Positions 1 through 7,922 of a stretch of DNA of 24,171 nucleotides are shown here, piece after piece (within the stretch, counting starts at the first letter, position 1; each line of letters begins with the position of its first letter). The stretch covers positions 1 through 24,171 of the forward strand of contig JAZSOH010000034.1 of the NCBI GenBank assembly GCA_045536815.1, in the 5' to 3' direction. Both the position numbers and the translations under genes were made by a program. The stretch comes from UMGS1279 sp045536815. Lineage in GTDB: Bacteria; Bacillota; Clostridia; Oscillospirales; Acutalibacteraceae. The notes beneath the pieces were generated by a model. It saw only the letters and a program-made list of their open reading frames with translations. It was not told the DNA's origin and ran no database searches.

Positions 1-31
1 GCTTTTGCGATATTATATTCGTGCTTTTCAC

Positions 32-101
32 ACGGCGAAGCCGTATATCGCGCGGTTATACCGCATATCGCATCGTAGATATATCGCTCGTGCTTTGCAC
101 G
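32..101. repeat. Cluster of short palindromes at window start
   Basis: Three small hairpins sit in tandem: ACGGC-GAA-GCCGT (32-44), GCGG-TTATA-CCGC (52-64) and CGTGC-TTT-GCACG (89-101). They are separated by repeated TATATCGC/CATATCGC words. There is no open reading frame here. It looks like a REP/MITE-type intergenic palindromic element attached to the 3' end of a gene left of the window. Family membership cannot be judged from one copy. Confidence 0.45.
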
Positions 102-109
102 AATATAGC

Positions 110-156
110 TGAGGCACACTTCCTTACGGAGTGTGCCTCAATGCCGTCTTTTTTAT
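110..156 (+). terminator. Strong hairpin, probable terminator of an upstream unit
   Basis: An 11-bp perfect stem (TGAGGCACACT at 110-120 with AGTGTGCCTCA at 130-140) closes a 9-nt loop. A T-tract at 149-154 lies about 8 nt past the stem, so the spacing is looser than in the other terminators of this window. It probably ends a transcript that begins left of the window. Confidence 0.6.
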
Positions 157-225
157 TTTGATAATATTTTATTTTTTGTTTATTTTTATACCTAATTGTC
201 AATAATAAAATATCCTACATTTGCC

Positions 226-254
226 TTGACAAGACTTGGAAATAGAGGTATAAT
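226..254 (+). promoter_or_regulatory. Consensus sigma-A promoter of the rnjA-ftsH operon
   Basis: TTGACA (226-231) and TATAAT (249-254) are both exact consensus hexamers with a 17-bp spacer. The predicted start near 261 gives a leader of about 110 nt before rnjA. No other convincing promoter was seen before the terminator at 9837, so this may drive all seven genes. Confidence 0.85.
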
Positions 255-316
255 TTTATAGAATAAGAGTATTATGGGTTAATTTATATTCATATAATTT
301 TTTTAGACATTTTTTG

Positions 317-336
317 GCGGTTTTCACCGCATTTTT
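317..336 (+). promoter_or_regulatory. Leader hairpin with T-tract upstream of rnjA (possible attenuator)
   Basis: GCGGT-TTTC-ACCGC (317-330) is followed by ATTTTT. It lies inside the predicted 5' leader, about 20 nt before the rnjA ribosome site. The 5-bp stem is short, so it may be a weak attenuator or a stability/processing element. Confidence 0.35.
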
Positions 337-371
337 ATAACATACATATTAGAAACGGAGGTAATATTTAT

Positions 372-2219
372 ATGCAAAATCAGACTAAAAATAAATCTGA
401 TTTCAAGCCAAAGACTAAAAGCCAAAGTAAGCCTTCTAAAAATGTGACTTCGGGCAAAAATAAGTCTATTACACAGGGCAAAAAGAGTAGCGGTAAAAAC
501 TCTAAGCCCACAAGCCATAAATATACAAAGAAAAATAGTAGCAAAAAATCTTTAGAGTCGAGTAAGCCTATTCGCATAATTCCGCTTGGCGGTCTTGGCG
601 AAATTGGTAAAAACATTACCCTTTATGAGTTTGATGGGGATATGTTTTTGGTTGACTGTGGTATGGCCTTTCCCGATGAGGAAACACCCGGTATTGATAT
701 AGTTATCCCTGATTTTACCTATATTTTAGAGAATAAAGATAAAATTAAGGGCTTGGTTGTTACCCACGGTCATGAGGACCATATTGGCGCAATACCGTAT
801 CTTTTAAAGCAAATCAATGTGCCGATTTATGCAACAAGGCTTACCATAGGTCTTATAGAAGGTAAGCTAAAAGAACACGGCCTTGTTTCAAGCGCTAGTT
901 TGAATGTAATTAACGCGGGTGAAAAGGTTACGCTTGGCAAATTCACAGTTGAGTTTATTCACGTTAACCACTCAATTCCTGACGCTTCAGGTTTTGCAAT
1001 TAAATGTGCGGCGGGTACGGTTATTCATACCGGCGACTTTAAAATTGATACTACACCCATTGACGATAAGGTTATTGACCTTGGAAGGTTTGCCGAGCTT
1101 GGAAAAGAGGGTGTCTTAGCCCTTTTGGCAGATTCCACTAACGCTGAACGTCCGGGCTTTACCGCCTCTGAGCGTCTTGTCGGTGGTAGCTTTTATAACC
1201 TTTTCAGCAAGGCAGGGAAGAACCGAATAATTGTTGCAACATTCTCCTCTAACATTCATAGAATTCAGCAAATTATTGATGAGGCAGACCGTTGCGGAAG
1301 AAAGGTTGCAGTTTCGGGCAGAAGTATGCTTAACGTTGTTCACGTTGCTTCTGAGCTTGGTTATTTAAATGTTCCCGAAGGTATTTTAATCGATATTGAT
1401 ATGATTAAAAAATATCTTCCCGAACAGGTTGTTGTAATTACAACGGGTAGCCAGGGCGAACCATTATCTGCACTTCACCGTATGGCTTTTGGCGACCACA
1501 GAAATGTTTTAATTACCCCCGGTGATATGATTATTATTTCTGCAACCCCAATTCCGGGAAACGAAAAGCTTGTTAATAAGGTTATAAATGAGCTTATGAA
1601 ACAAGGTGCTAGGGTTGTTTACGAAAAAATGTACGATGTTCACGTTTCGGGCCACGCCTGTACAGAGGAATTAAAGCTTATTCTAAACCTGGTTAAGCCT
1701 AAATTTTTCATTCCTGTTCATGGTGAGCAAAAGCACCTTATTAAACATGCTGAGCTTGCCTCAACAATGAATATTCCAAGTGAAAATATTGTAATTTCTA
1801 GTATAGGAAACGTTATTGAGGTTTCTAAAAAAGCTATTAAACAAACCGAAACAGTTCCTGCAGGTAGGGTGCTTGTTGACGGTCTTGGCGTTGGCGACGT
1901 AGGTAGCATAGTGCTCAGAGACCGTAAACATCTTGCCGAAGATGGCGTTATTATTGTTGCTATGACCTTTGATTCGGCAACAAGAGAGCTTTTGGCAGGG
2001 CCTGACGTTATTTCGAGAGGCTTTGTTTACGTTAAGGAATCGGAAGAGCTTTTAGACGGCGCAACAGTTGCCGCTTGTAGAGCGATAGATAGTTGTTATC
2101 ACAATAATATAAGAGATTGGAACAATATTAAAATTAAGGTAAGAGATTCGGTTTCAAAATACCTTTACGAAAAAACAAGAAGAAGCCCAATGGTTTTACC
2201 AATAATTATGGAAGTTTAA
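372..2219 (+). CDS. rnjA: Ribonuclease J (RNase J1-type)
   Basis: RNase J is a metallo-beta-lactamase-fold 5'-3' exo/endoribonuclease central to mRNA decay and rRNA maturation in Firmicutes. The zinc-binding HGHEDH motif is at residues 132-137. VDCGMAFPD (95-102 region), HTGDFKID and a VHVSGHA segment follow in the order expected for the MBL and beta-CASP domains. The 615-residue length exceeds the usual 550-560 because of a Lys/Ser/Asn-rich N-terminal tail of about 65 residues, predicted disordered and strongly basic. The start ATG has GGAGGT (357-362) nine bases upstream. This is the first gene of the operon; gdpP follows 18 bp after its stop. J1 versus J2 cannot be decided from one paralogue. 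Family assignment is secure. Confidence 0.95.
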   Translation: MQNQTKNKSDFKPKTKSQSKPSKNVTSGKNKSITQGKKSSGKNSKPTSHKYTKKNSSKKSLESSKPIRIIPLGGLGEIGKNITLYEFDGDMFLVDCGMAFPDEETPGIDIVIPDFTYILENKDKIKGLVVTHGHEDHIGAIPYLLKQINVPIYATRLTIGLIEGKLKEHGLVSSASLNVINAGEKVTLGKFTVEFIHVNHSIPDASGFAIKCAAGTVIHTGDFKIDTTPIDDKVIDLGRFAELGKEGVLALLADSTNAERPGFTASERLVGGSFYNLFSKAGKNRIIVATFSSNIHRIQQIIDEADRCGRKVAVSGRSMLNVVHVASELGYLNVPEGILIDIDMIKKYLPEQVVVITTGSQGEPLSALHRMAFGDHRNVLITPGDMIIISATPIPGNEKLVNKVINELMKQGARVVYEKMYDVHVSGHACTEELKLILNLVKPKFFIPVHGEQKHLIKHAELASTMNIPSENIVISSIGNVIEVSKKAIKQTETVPAGRVLVDGLGVGDVGSIVLRDRKHLAEDGVIIVAMTFDSATRELLAGPDVISRGFVYVKESEELLDGATVAACRAIDSCYHNNIRDWNNIKIKVRDSVSKYLYEKTRRSPMVLPIIMEV

Positions 2220-2237
2220 ATTTTAGGAGGTTTGTGT

Positions 2238-4193
2238 ATGTTCAAAAGGCTTTGGGGACTTCACAAAATGTATATAATTTTAATATGCTTTGCGGCTGCA
2301 CAAACCGTCACTTTTTACTTTATAAACAAGCCGATTTTTTATATTTCGGCAGGGCTATTTTTGGTTTTACTTATTTTTGCGCTTATTAAACTTATTACAA
2401 TGGGCAAAAGGGTAGACAAGCTAATTAAAAGCATTAACGAGGAACTGGATTCAACCACATCTAACGCACTGTCAGTTTTTAGTTTACCTGTTATAATTGT
2501 ATCAAAGGAAAATGAAATTCTTTGGTACAACTCTAAGTTTGGAAAAGAAATAAATCCTAACGCCGAAACTCTTGTTGGCAAAACCCTTTCGGAGCTTGTG
2601 GGAAGTTCGGCGGTAGAAAAGCTTGATAAAAACGCGAAGGCAACTTGTACCTTTGGAAATATGATACTTGATGTCTACCAAACGAATTATATTGTAGGCG
2701 ATGAGCCGCAAAAAATTATCTGTTTTGTTGATTTAACAAATCTTAGAAAAATTGCTTCAGAATATAAACTTAGCCGACCTGTTGTCGCATTTGTTGCTAT
2801 TGATAACCTTGATGATATTACCAGAAACTTAAGGGATAGTGAAAGAAATTCGGTTATTTCTAAAATCCAAAACGTCCTTGAGGGTTGGTTTGGAACTGTA
2901 AACGGAATTAGCCGCAGACTTTCGGGCGATAAATACTTATTTATTTTTGAGGACAGGGACCTAATAGCTTTTGAGGCTAACAAATTCGATTTTCTCGATA
3001 AGGTAAGAAATATTGATTTTGGCGATAAAGGTAGCGCAACAGTTTCTGTTGGTATCGGCTCGGGTGATAATTTTAGAGACTGTGAGGATAAAGCTGCTCA
3101 GGCTCTTGATATGGCGCTTGGTCGTGGTGGTGACCAAGTTGCGATTAAGTATAAAAACAATTCATATAAATTCTTTGGCGGCGTTTCTGATGGCAGCCAT
3201 ACAAACACGAAGGTTCGCGCTCGAATGGCGGCGTCTTCAATTTTCAACATAATCAAAAACAGTCAAAACGTTGTTATAACAGGCCACAAATTTGCCGATT
3301 TAGACTGTTACGGTGCCGCTTATGCGCTTTGTTCTGCTATAAGAAAATTAGGTATTAGTTCGGTAATTGCTATGGATAGCGAAACTGCCTTATTTGGTTC
3401 TCTTGCCGATAGAATAAGAAAGCTAGGGCAAGACCTTATGGTTTATTCTCCAGAAGATACATTGCTTGATACCGACAAAAATACTACAGTTATTGTTGTC
3501 GATACACATAGAAAATCGCTTTTAGAGAATCCTAAGCTTTTAGAAAAAGCAGGTAACGTAATTATAATTGACCATCATAGAAAAGCGGTTGATTTTATAA
3601 GCGATTACGCCTTCTTTTATCACGACCCTGCCGCTTCTTCGGCATCTGAAATGGTTTGCGAACTTTTGCAATACGTTTCGGCAGATGTTTTTGGCAAGGC
3701 AGAATGTGAGGCGCTTCTTTCAGGTATTTGCCTAGATACTAAGAATTTTTCTATCAATACCGGTGTTAGAACCTTTGAGGCTTCGGCGCTTCTTAGAAAA
3801 CACGGTGCCGATACAACTGCGGTAAGGCTTATGTTTTCTGATTCTATTGATGGGTACAAGCTAAAAAATACCGTTATTTCGACGGCAGAAAAATATAAGA
3901 ACTTTGTTTTTGCTTATAACAATTTAAACATTACCGATTACGAAAAAAAGGTTATTTCTTCAAAGGTTGCCGATGAACTATTAAACATTTCCGGTGTAAA
4001 GGCATCGTTTGTTTTCACCAAAATTGAGGATAGTATTAATATTTCGGCTCGTTCATTTGGTGAAGTTAATGTTCAAATTATTATGGAAAAAATGGGTGGC
4101 GGCGGACATAGAAATATGGCGGCCTGTCAACTTAAAGGCGTAGATTTTGAAGCTGCAAAATCCACCCTTATTGATACAATTGATTTAAACTAG
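2238..4193 (+). CDS. gdpP: Cyclic-di-AMP phosphodiesterase GdpP (YybT-type)
   Basis: GdpP is a membrane-anchored DHH/DHHA1 phosphodiesterase that hydrolyses c-di-AMP. Two transmembrane helices (about residues 12-30 and 33-53) precede a PAS-like segment (about 75-170), a degenerate GGDEF domain (RRLSGDKYLFIFED, about 226-239) and the DHH domain. Visible catalytic motifs are GHKFADLDCYG (349-359), VVDTH (420-424), DHH (445-447) and a C-terminal GGGGHRNMAA of DHHA1. The GGDEF signature is lost, as is typical of this family. The start is placed at ATG 2238 because AGGAGG (2225-2230) is seven bases upstream; an in-frame TTG at 2232 lies too close to it. The protein is 651 residues. It sits directly upstream of rplI-dnaB, the usual Firmicutes arrangement. 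Confidence 0.95.
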   Translation: MFKRLWGLHKMYIILICFAAAQTVTFYFINKPIFYISAGLFLVLLIFALIKLITMGKRVDKLIKSINEELDSTTSNALSVFSLPVIIVSKENEILWYNSKFGKEINPNAETLVGKTLSELVGSSAVEKLDKNAKATCTFGNMILDVYQTNYIVGDEPQKIICFVDLTNLRKIASEYKLSRPVVAFVAIDNLDDITRNLRDSERNSVISKIQNVLEGWFGTVNGISRRLSGDKYLFIFEDRDLIAFEANKFDFLDKVRNIDFGDKGSATVSVGIGSGDNFRDCEDKAAQALDMALGRGGDQVAIKYKNNSYKFFGGVSDGSHTNTKVRARMAASSIFNIIKNSQNVVITGHKFADLDCYGAAYALCSAIRKLGISSVIAMDSETALFGSLADRIRKLGQDLMVYSPEDTLLDTDKNTTVIVVDTHRKSLLENPKLLEKAGNVIIIDHHRKAVDFISDYAFFYHDPAASSASEMVCELLQYVSADVFGKAECEALLSGICLDTKNFSINTGVRTFEASALLRKHGADTTAVRLMFSDSIDGYKLKNTVISTAEKYKNFVFAYNNLNITDYEKKVISSKVADELLNISGVKASFVFTKIEDSINISARSFGEVNVQIIMEKMGGGGHRNMAACQLKGVDFEAAKSTLIDTIDLN

Positions 4194-4207
4194 AAAGGAA
4201 GATAAAT

Positions 4208-4648
4208 ATGAAGGTTATTTTACTCGCAGACGTTAAAGGGCATGGCAAAAAAGGTGAACTTTGTAATGTTTCTGACGGATATGCAAGAAACTTTTTGTTT
4301 CCCAAAAAACTCGCGGTTGAAGCAAATGCAACTGCTATGAATGAGCTTAAAAATCGCGAAGAGGCAAAAGCGCATCATTTAGCGGAAGAAAAAAAGGCCG
4401 CAGAAGAAACTGCTAAGCTTTTGAATGGTAAAAGCGTTACTATTAGCGCTAAAGCGGGTGATTCGGGTAAGCTTTTTGGCTCAGTTACCGCTAAAGAAAT
4501 CGCTGTAGAAATAAATAAAACTTTTGGTACAGAAATTGATAGAAGAAAAATGAACGTTGCCGATATTAAACAGTTCGGTGAATATACTGCAGAAATTAAG
4601 CTTTACAGCGGGGTGTCCGCTAAAATTACTGTTATTGTAAAGGAATAA
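4208..4648 (+). CDS. rplI: 50S ribosomal protein bL9
   Basis: This is a 146-residue L9 protein of the large ribosomal subunit. The family signature is visible at residues 12-32 as GKKGELCNVSDGYARNFLFP, followed by the long Ala/Glu/Lys-rich connecting helix (about 40-75) and the C-terminal domain. It has an AAAGGA ribosome site just after the gdpP stop codon and only five bases separate it from dnaB. The gdpP-rplI-dnaB order is conserved in many Firmicutes. No anomalies seen. Confidence 0.97.
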   Translation: MKVILLADVKGHGKKGELCNVSDGYARNFLFPKKLAVEANATAMNELKNREEAKAHHLAEEKKAAEETAKLLNGKSVTISAKAGDSGKLFGSVTAKEIAVEINKTFGTEIDRRKMNVADIKQFGEYTAEIKLYSGVSAKITVIVKE

Positions 4649-4653
4649 TTTTT

Positions 4654-6042
4654 ATGGAGAACAATAATTTTACTGGTATTGAGGCTCTTTCTGATGCAAG
4701 ACAACCCTTTTCGGTAGAAGCAGAACAGTCAGTTTTAGGTTCTATAATTATTGACCCTAAATCTCTTCATGTTGCTGCAACCGAGCTTAAGCCGGAGCAT
4801 TTCTACATTCCACAGCATAGAGAAATTTATGAAGTTTTAACAGGAATGTATGAGAAGAATCTTCCTATAGATTTTGTTACTCTTCTTGAAAAGCTTAAGA
4901 GCAGGGGAGTGTATGACGAGGCAGGCGGAAAATCATATTTGACACAGCTTGTTCAGGGCGTTCCTACAACTGCAAATCTTGAAAATTATATCGCTATTGT
5001 TAAGGACAAGTATTTTTCGCGTACACTGCTTACCGCTGCGCACAGTATTATTAAGGATATAAATGATAATGCTGAAGGCTCAGAAGCTCTTTTAAATAAG
5101 GCAGAGCAACGCATTTTCGATATTAGGCAGGGTAAAAGCGTTTCAGACCTTGTACACATAAAATCTGTTATTCAAAATGAAACATACGATAGGCTTACAA
5201 AGGTTGCAGACCCGGAAACCAGAGGGGACTATATTGGTATACCTTCGGGTATTGCCGAGCTTGATAAAACACTTACAGGTCTTAATAAATCTGACCTTAT
5301 CATTCTTGGCGCTCGTCCCGGTATGGGTAAAACCTCTTTTGCTTTAAATATTGCGCGAAATGTTGCGGTTACGGGTGGCAAAACTGTTTGCTTTTTCTCT
5401 CTTGAAATGACTAGAGACCAATTAGCTCAAAGACTTCTTTCTAACGAAGCGGCTATAGAAAGTAGTCATTTAAGGGATTCTTCTCTAATGACTGATGACG
5501 AATGGGCGCGTCTTGCAAGGGCTTCTGAACAACTTTCTAAGGCAGAGCTTTATTTAGACGAAACATCGACAATAACCGTTCCCGAAATGAAGGCTAAGCT
5601 TCGTAGAATGAGGAAGGTTGACCTTGTTATTATCGACTATTTAGGTCTTATGAAATCTGCTACTAATAAAGAAAATCGTGTGCAAGAGGTTACTGACATT
5701 ACACGAAATTTAAAAATTATGGCAAAAGAGCTTATGGTTCCTGTTATTGTTTGTTCACAGCTTAGCCGTGGAACTGAGGTTAAGGGTAAATCTCATAGAC
5801 CTCAGCTTGCCGACCTTCGTGAATCGGGCTCTATTGAGCAGGATGCGGATATTGTACTTTTCCTTTATAGAGAAAAGTATTATGATAGCGAAAAAGAAGA
5901 CCCTGAAGATGTTGGAGACCCCAATTTAGCAGAATGTATTGTTGCCAAAAACCGTCATGGTGAGGTCAAAACAATTCAGCTACATTGGGATGGTCAGTTT
6001 ACTAGATTTACTGCACAGGCTACTGGCTATGAAGAAATGTAA
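4654..6042 (+). CDS. dnaB: Replicative DNA helicase DnaB (DnaC of Bacillus)
   Basis: This is the hexameric 5'-3' helicase that unwinds DNA at the replication fork, 462 residues. The N-terminal DnaB domain (SVEAEQSVLGSIIID, about 20-34) is followed by a linker and the RecA-like domain. The latter carries Walker A GARPGMGKT (219-227), the FFSLEM segment, Walker B VIIDYLGL and DLRESGSIEQDADIV. There is no intein. The ribosome site is weak (AAGGAA at the end of rplI), suggesting translational coupling with rplI. Its 3' end overlaps tilS by 14 bp. Confidence 0.97.
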   Translation: MENNNFTGIEALSDARQPFSVEAEQSVLGSIIIDPKSLHVAATELKPEHFYIPQHREIYEVLTGMYEKNLPIDFVTLLEKLKSRGVYDEAGGKSYLTQLVQGVPTTANLENYIAIVKDKYFSRTLLTAAHSIIKDINDNAEGSEALLNKAEQRIFDIRQGKSVSDLVHIKSVIQNETYDRLTKVADPETRGDYIGIPSGIAELDKTLTGLNKSDLIILGARPGMGKTSFALNIARNVAVTGGKTVCFFSLEMTRDQLAQRLLSNEAAIESSHLRDSSLMTDDEWARLARASEQLSKAELYLDETSTITVPEMKAKLRRMRKVDLVIIDYLGLMKSATNKENRVQEVTDITRNLKIMAKELMVPVIVCSQLSRGTEVKGKSHRPQLADLRESGSIEQDADIVLFLYREKYYDSEKEDPEDVGDPNLAECIVAKNRHGEVKTIQLHWDGQFTRFTAQATGYEEM

Positions 6043-7324
6043 TTTAGATTTAACTGAGTATTTATCTTCTTTGCCGGCACTAAAAGGGAAAACAATTTGT
6101 GTTGCCTTTTCGGGTGGAGCGGATTCGGTTTGTTTGCTAAGCTTACTTAACCTATATAAAGAAAGCTTTGGTTTTAGCCTAATCGCTTCTCATGTTAATC
6201 ATAATATTAGGGGAGAAGAGGCTAAAAGAGATGCTCTTTTTTGTGAGGAATTTTGTAAAGAACGAGACATCAAATTCACCCTTATTGAAGTTGATGTGCC
6301 TAATATGGCACGAAAAGGCGAGAGCCTTGAGGAAGCGGCGAGAAGACTTCGTTACAATGCGCTTTCTTCATTAGAGTTTGATTTTTTGGCCACTGCTCAT
6401 CACCTTAATGATAATGCCGAAACAATTCTTCTAAATTTATTAAGGGGAACCGGCATTAAAGGTCTTTGCGGAATTCCAAAGTCAAGAGATAATATTATAA
6501 GGCCTCTTTTAGACTATTCAAAAGAAGAAATTTTAAATTACTGCAAGGAAAATGACCTTGACTTTGTAGTTGATAGCACAAATTTTGAAAACTGTTGTAA
6601 ACGCAATATTTTAAGAAACAAGGTTTTGCCCGTTTTTAAAGATTTAAATCCGTCATTTTTAAGCGTTTTAAAACGCACAGTTTCGCTTTTAAAACGAGAT
6701 GAAGATTATCTTGATATTACGGCTAAAAACTGTTTTGAAAGCGTTTTAGAGGCAAATGGACTCAAAATTTCGGCTATTTATGAGCTTCACGAAGCTATTC
6801 TTTCTAGAGTAATTATTAAATATTGTGAAAAAGAGCTAGGAATTTCTCCCGATGCATATCATATCGAAAAGTTTATTGATATTATTAAGGGAAAAATTTC
6901 GGGTTTTGAACTTTCGTGTGGGCATAAAGCTACTAATAAAAATGGATATTTTTGTTTTGAAAAACAATCTAATAGGGAATTTTTTGTAAACTGTTATACT
7001 ACGACTGCCGAAAATTACCAAAAACTTTTAAAAATTAACAATTTGTTATTAAAAAATGCTGTAGATTATGATAAAATTATTGGAAAGTTCTGTATAAGAA
7101 ATAAACTACCTGGGGATAGACTTCGCCCTTTAAACAGAAAGGTTACCAAAGAAATCAGAAGGTTGCAGCAAGAAGCGAATATTGATAAAAATCTTCGCAA
7201 TAAAATGCCCGTTGCTGCCGACGAAAATGGCGCTTTTTGGTGCTATAAAGTTGGAACAGATGAAAGGGTTAGAATTGATTTAAATTCAAAAAGAATTCTT
7301 ATTTTTGAGGTTTTTGAGAATTAA
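6029..7324 (+). CDS. tilS: tRNA(Ile)-lysidine synthase
   Basis: TilS converts C34 of tRNA-Ile(CAU) to lysidine with ATP and lysine, changing both identity and decoding. The PP-loop ATPase motif AFSGGADSVCL is at about residues 26-36 and HVNHNIRGEEAKRD follows. The TilS C-terminal substrate-binding region is visible near the end (PLNRKVTKEIRRL ... MPVAADENGAFW). The start is set at ATG 6029, giving 431 residues, normal for the family. A longer reading would add 30 residues that merely overlap dnaB. The 14-bp overlap with the dnaB stop implies translational coupling. TilS is essential in most bacteria. Confidence 0.93.
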   Translation: MKKCNLDLTEYLSSLPALKGKTICVAFSGGADSVCLLSLLNLYKESFGFSLIASHVNHNIRGEEAKRDALFCEEFCKERDIKFTLIEVDVPNMARKGESLEEAARRLRYNALSSLEFDFLATAHHLNDNAETILLNLLRGTGIKGLCGIPKSRDNIIRPLLDYSKEEILNYCKENDLDFVVDSTNFENCCKRNILRNKVLPVFKDLNPSFLSVLKRTVSLLKRDEDYLDITAKNCFESVLEANGLKISAIYELHEAILSRVIIKYCEKELGISPDAYHIEKFIDIIKGKISGFELSCGHKATNKNGYFCFEKQSNREFFVNCYTTTAENYQKLLKINNLLLKNAVDYDKIIGKFCIRNKLPGDRLRPLNRKVTKEIRRLQQEANIDKNLRNKMPVAADENGAFWCYKVGTDERVRIDLNSKRILIFEVFEN

Positions 7325-7349
7325 CAATTTATTTTAGGGGAAGTTATTT

Positions 7350-7895
7350 ATGATACTGGATAAAGATATTAAAGAAGTTTTATGCTCTGAAGAGGAAATT
7401 AAGGAAATTGTTGAGCGACTTGGTAAAGAAATAACAAATGACTATAAAGATAAAAATCTTTTAGTTGTAGGCATATTAAAGGGCTCGGTTGTTTTTATGG
7501 CCGACCTTTTAAGGAAGATTGATTTAAAATGTAAAATCGATTTTATGGCTATTTCTTCTTATTCTGACGGCACACGTTCCAGCGGTGTTGTTAAGGTTGT
7601 TAAAGACCTTTCTACAAATATTGAAGGTTATGATGTTTTGGTTATTGAGGATATTTTAGATAGTGGAAACACACTTTCTCATTTAAGGGAGCTTCTAAGG
7701 CTTAGAAAACCAAATTCGCTTAAAATTTGCACCTTTTTTGACAAGCCTGATAGAAGGGTTGTTAAAGATATGGTTGCCGATTATGTTGGCAAGGTTATTC
7801 CTGATGAATTTATTGTTGGGTATGGCCTTGACTTTGCAGAAAATTATCGTAACTTGCCCTATGTTGGCGCTTTAAAACGTGAGCTTTATTCCTAA
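7350..7895 (+). CDS. hpt: Hypoxanthine phosphoribosyltransferase
   Basis: This 181-residue purine-salvage enzyme transfers phosphoribose from PRPP to hypoxanthine or guanine, giving IMP or GMP. The PRPP-binding loop LVIEDILDSGNT spans residues 97-108. The flexible loop SSYSDGTRSSG is at 69-79 and the base-binding region VGYGLDFAENYRNLPY lies near the C-terminus. A ribosome site (AGGGGAAG) precedes the ATG. The tilS-hpt-ftsH order is conserved in Firmicutes, where this gene is also called hprT. No anomalies seen. Confidence 0.95.
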   Translation: MILDKDIKEVLCSEEEIKEIVERLGKEITNDYKDKNLLVVGILKGSVVFMADLLRKIDLKCKIDFMAISSYSDGTRSSGVVKVVKDLSTNIEGYDVLVIEDILDSGNTLSHLRELLRLRKPNSLKICTFFDKPDRRVVKDMVADYVGKVIPDEFIVGYGLDFAENYRNLPYVGALKRELYS

Positions 7896-7922
7896 TTTGA
7901 CTATTTTTCAAAGGATGTGTAT

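Noticed and set aside
2232..2237. TTG start two codons upstream for gdpP
   Set aside because: It is one base from AGGAGG; ATG 2238 has correct spacing.
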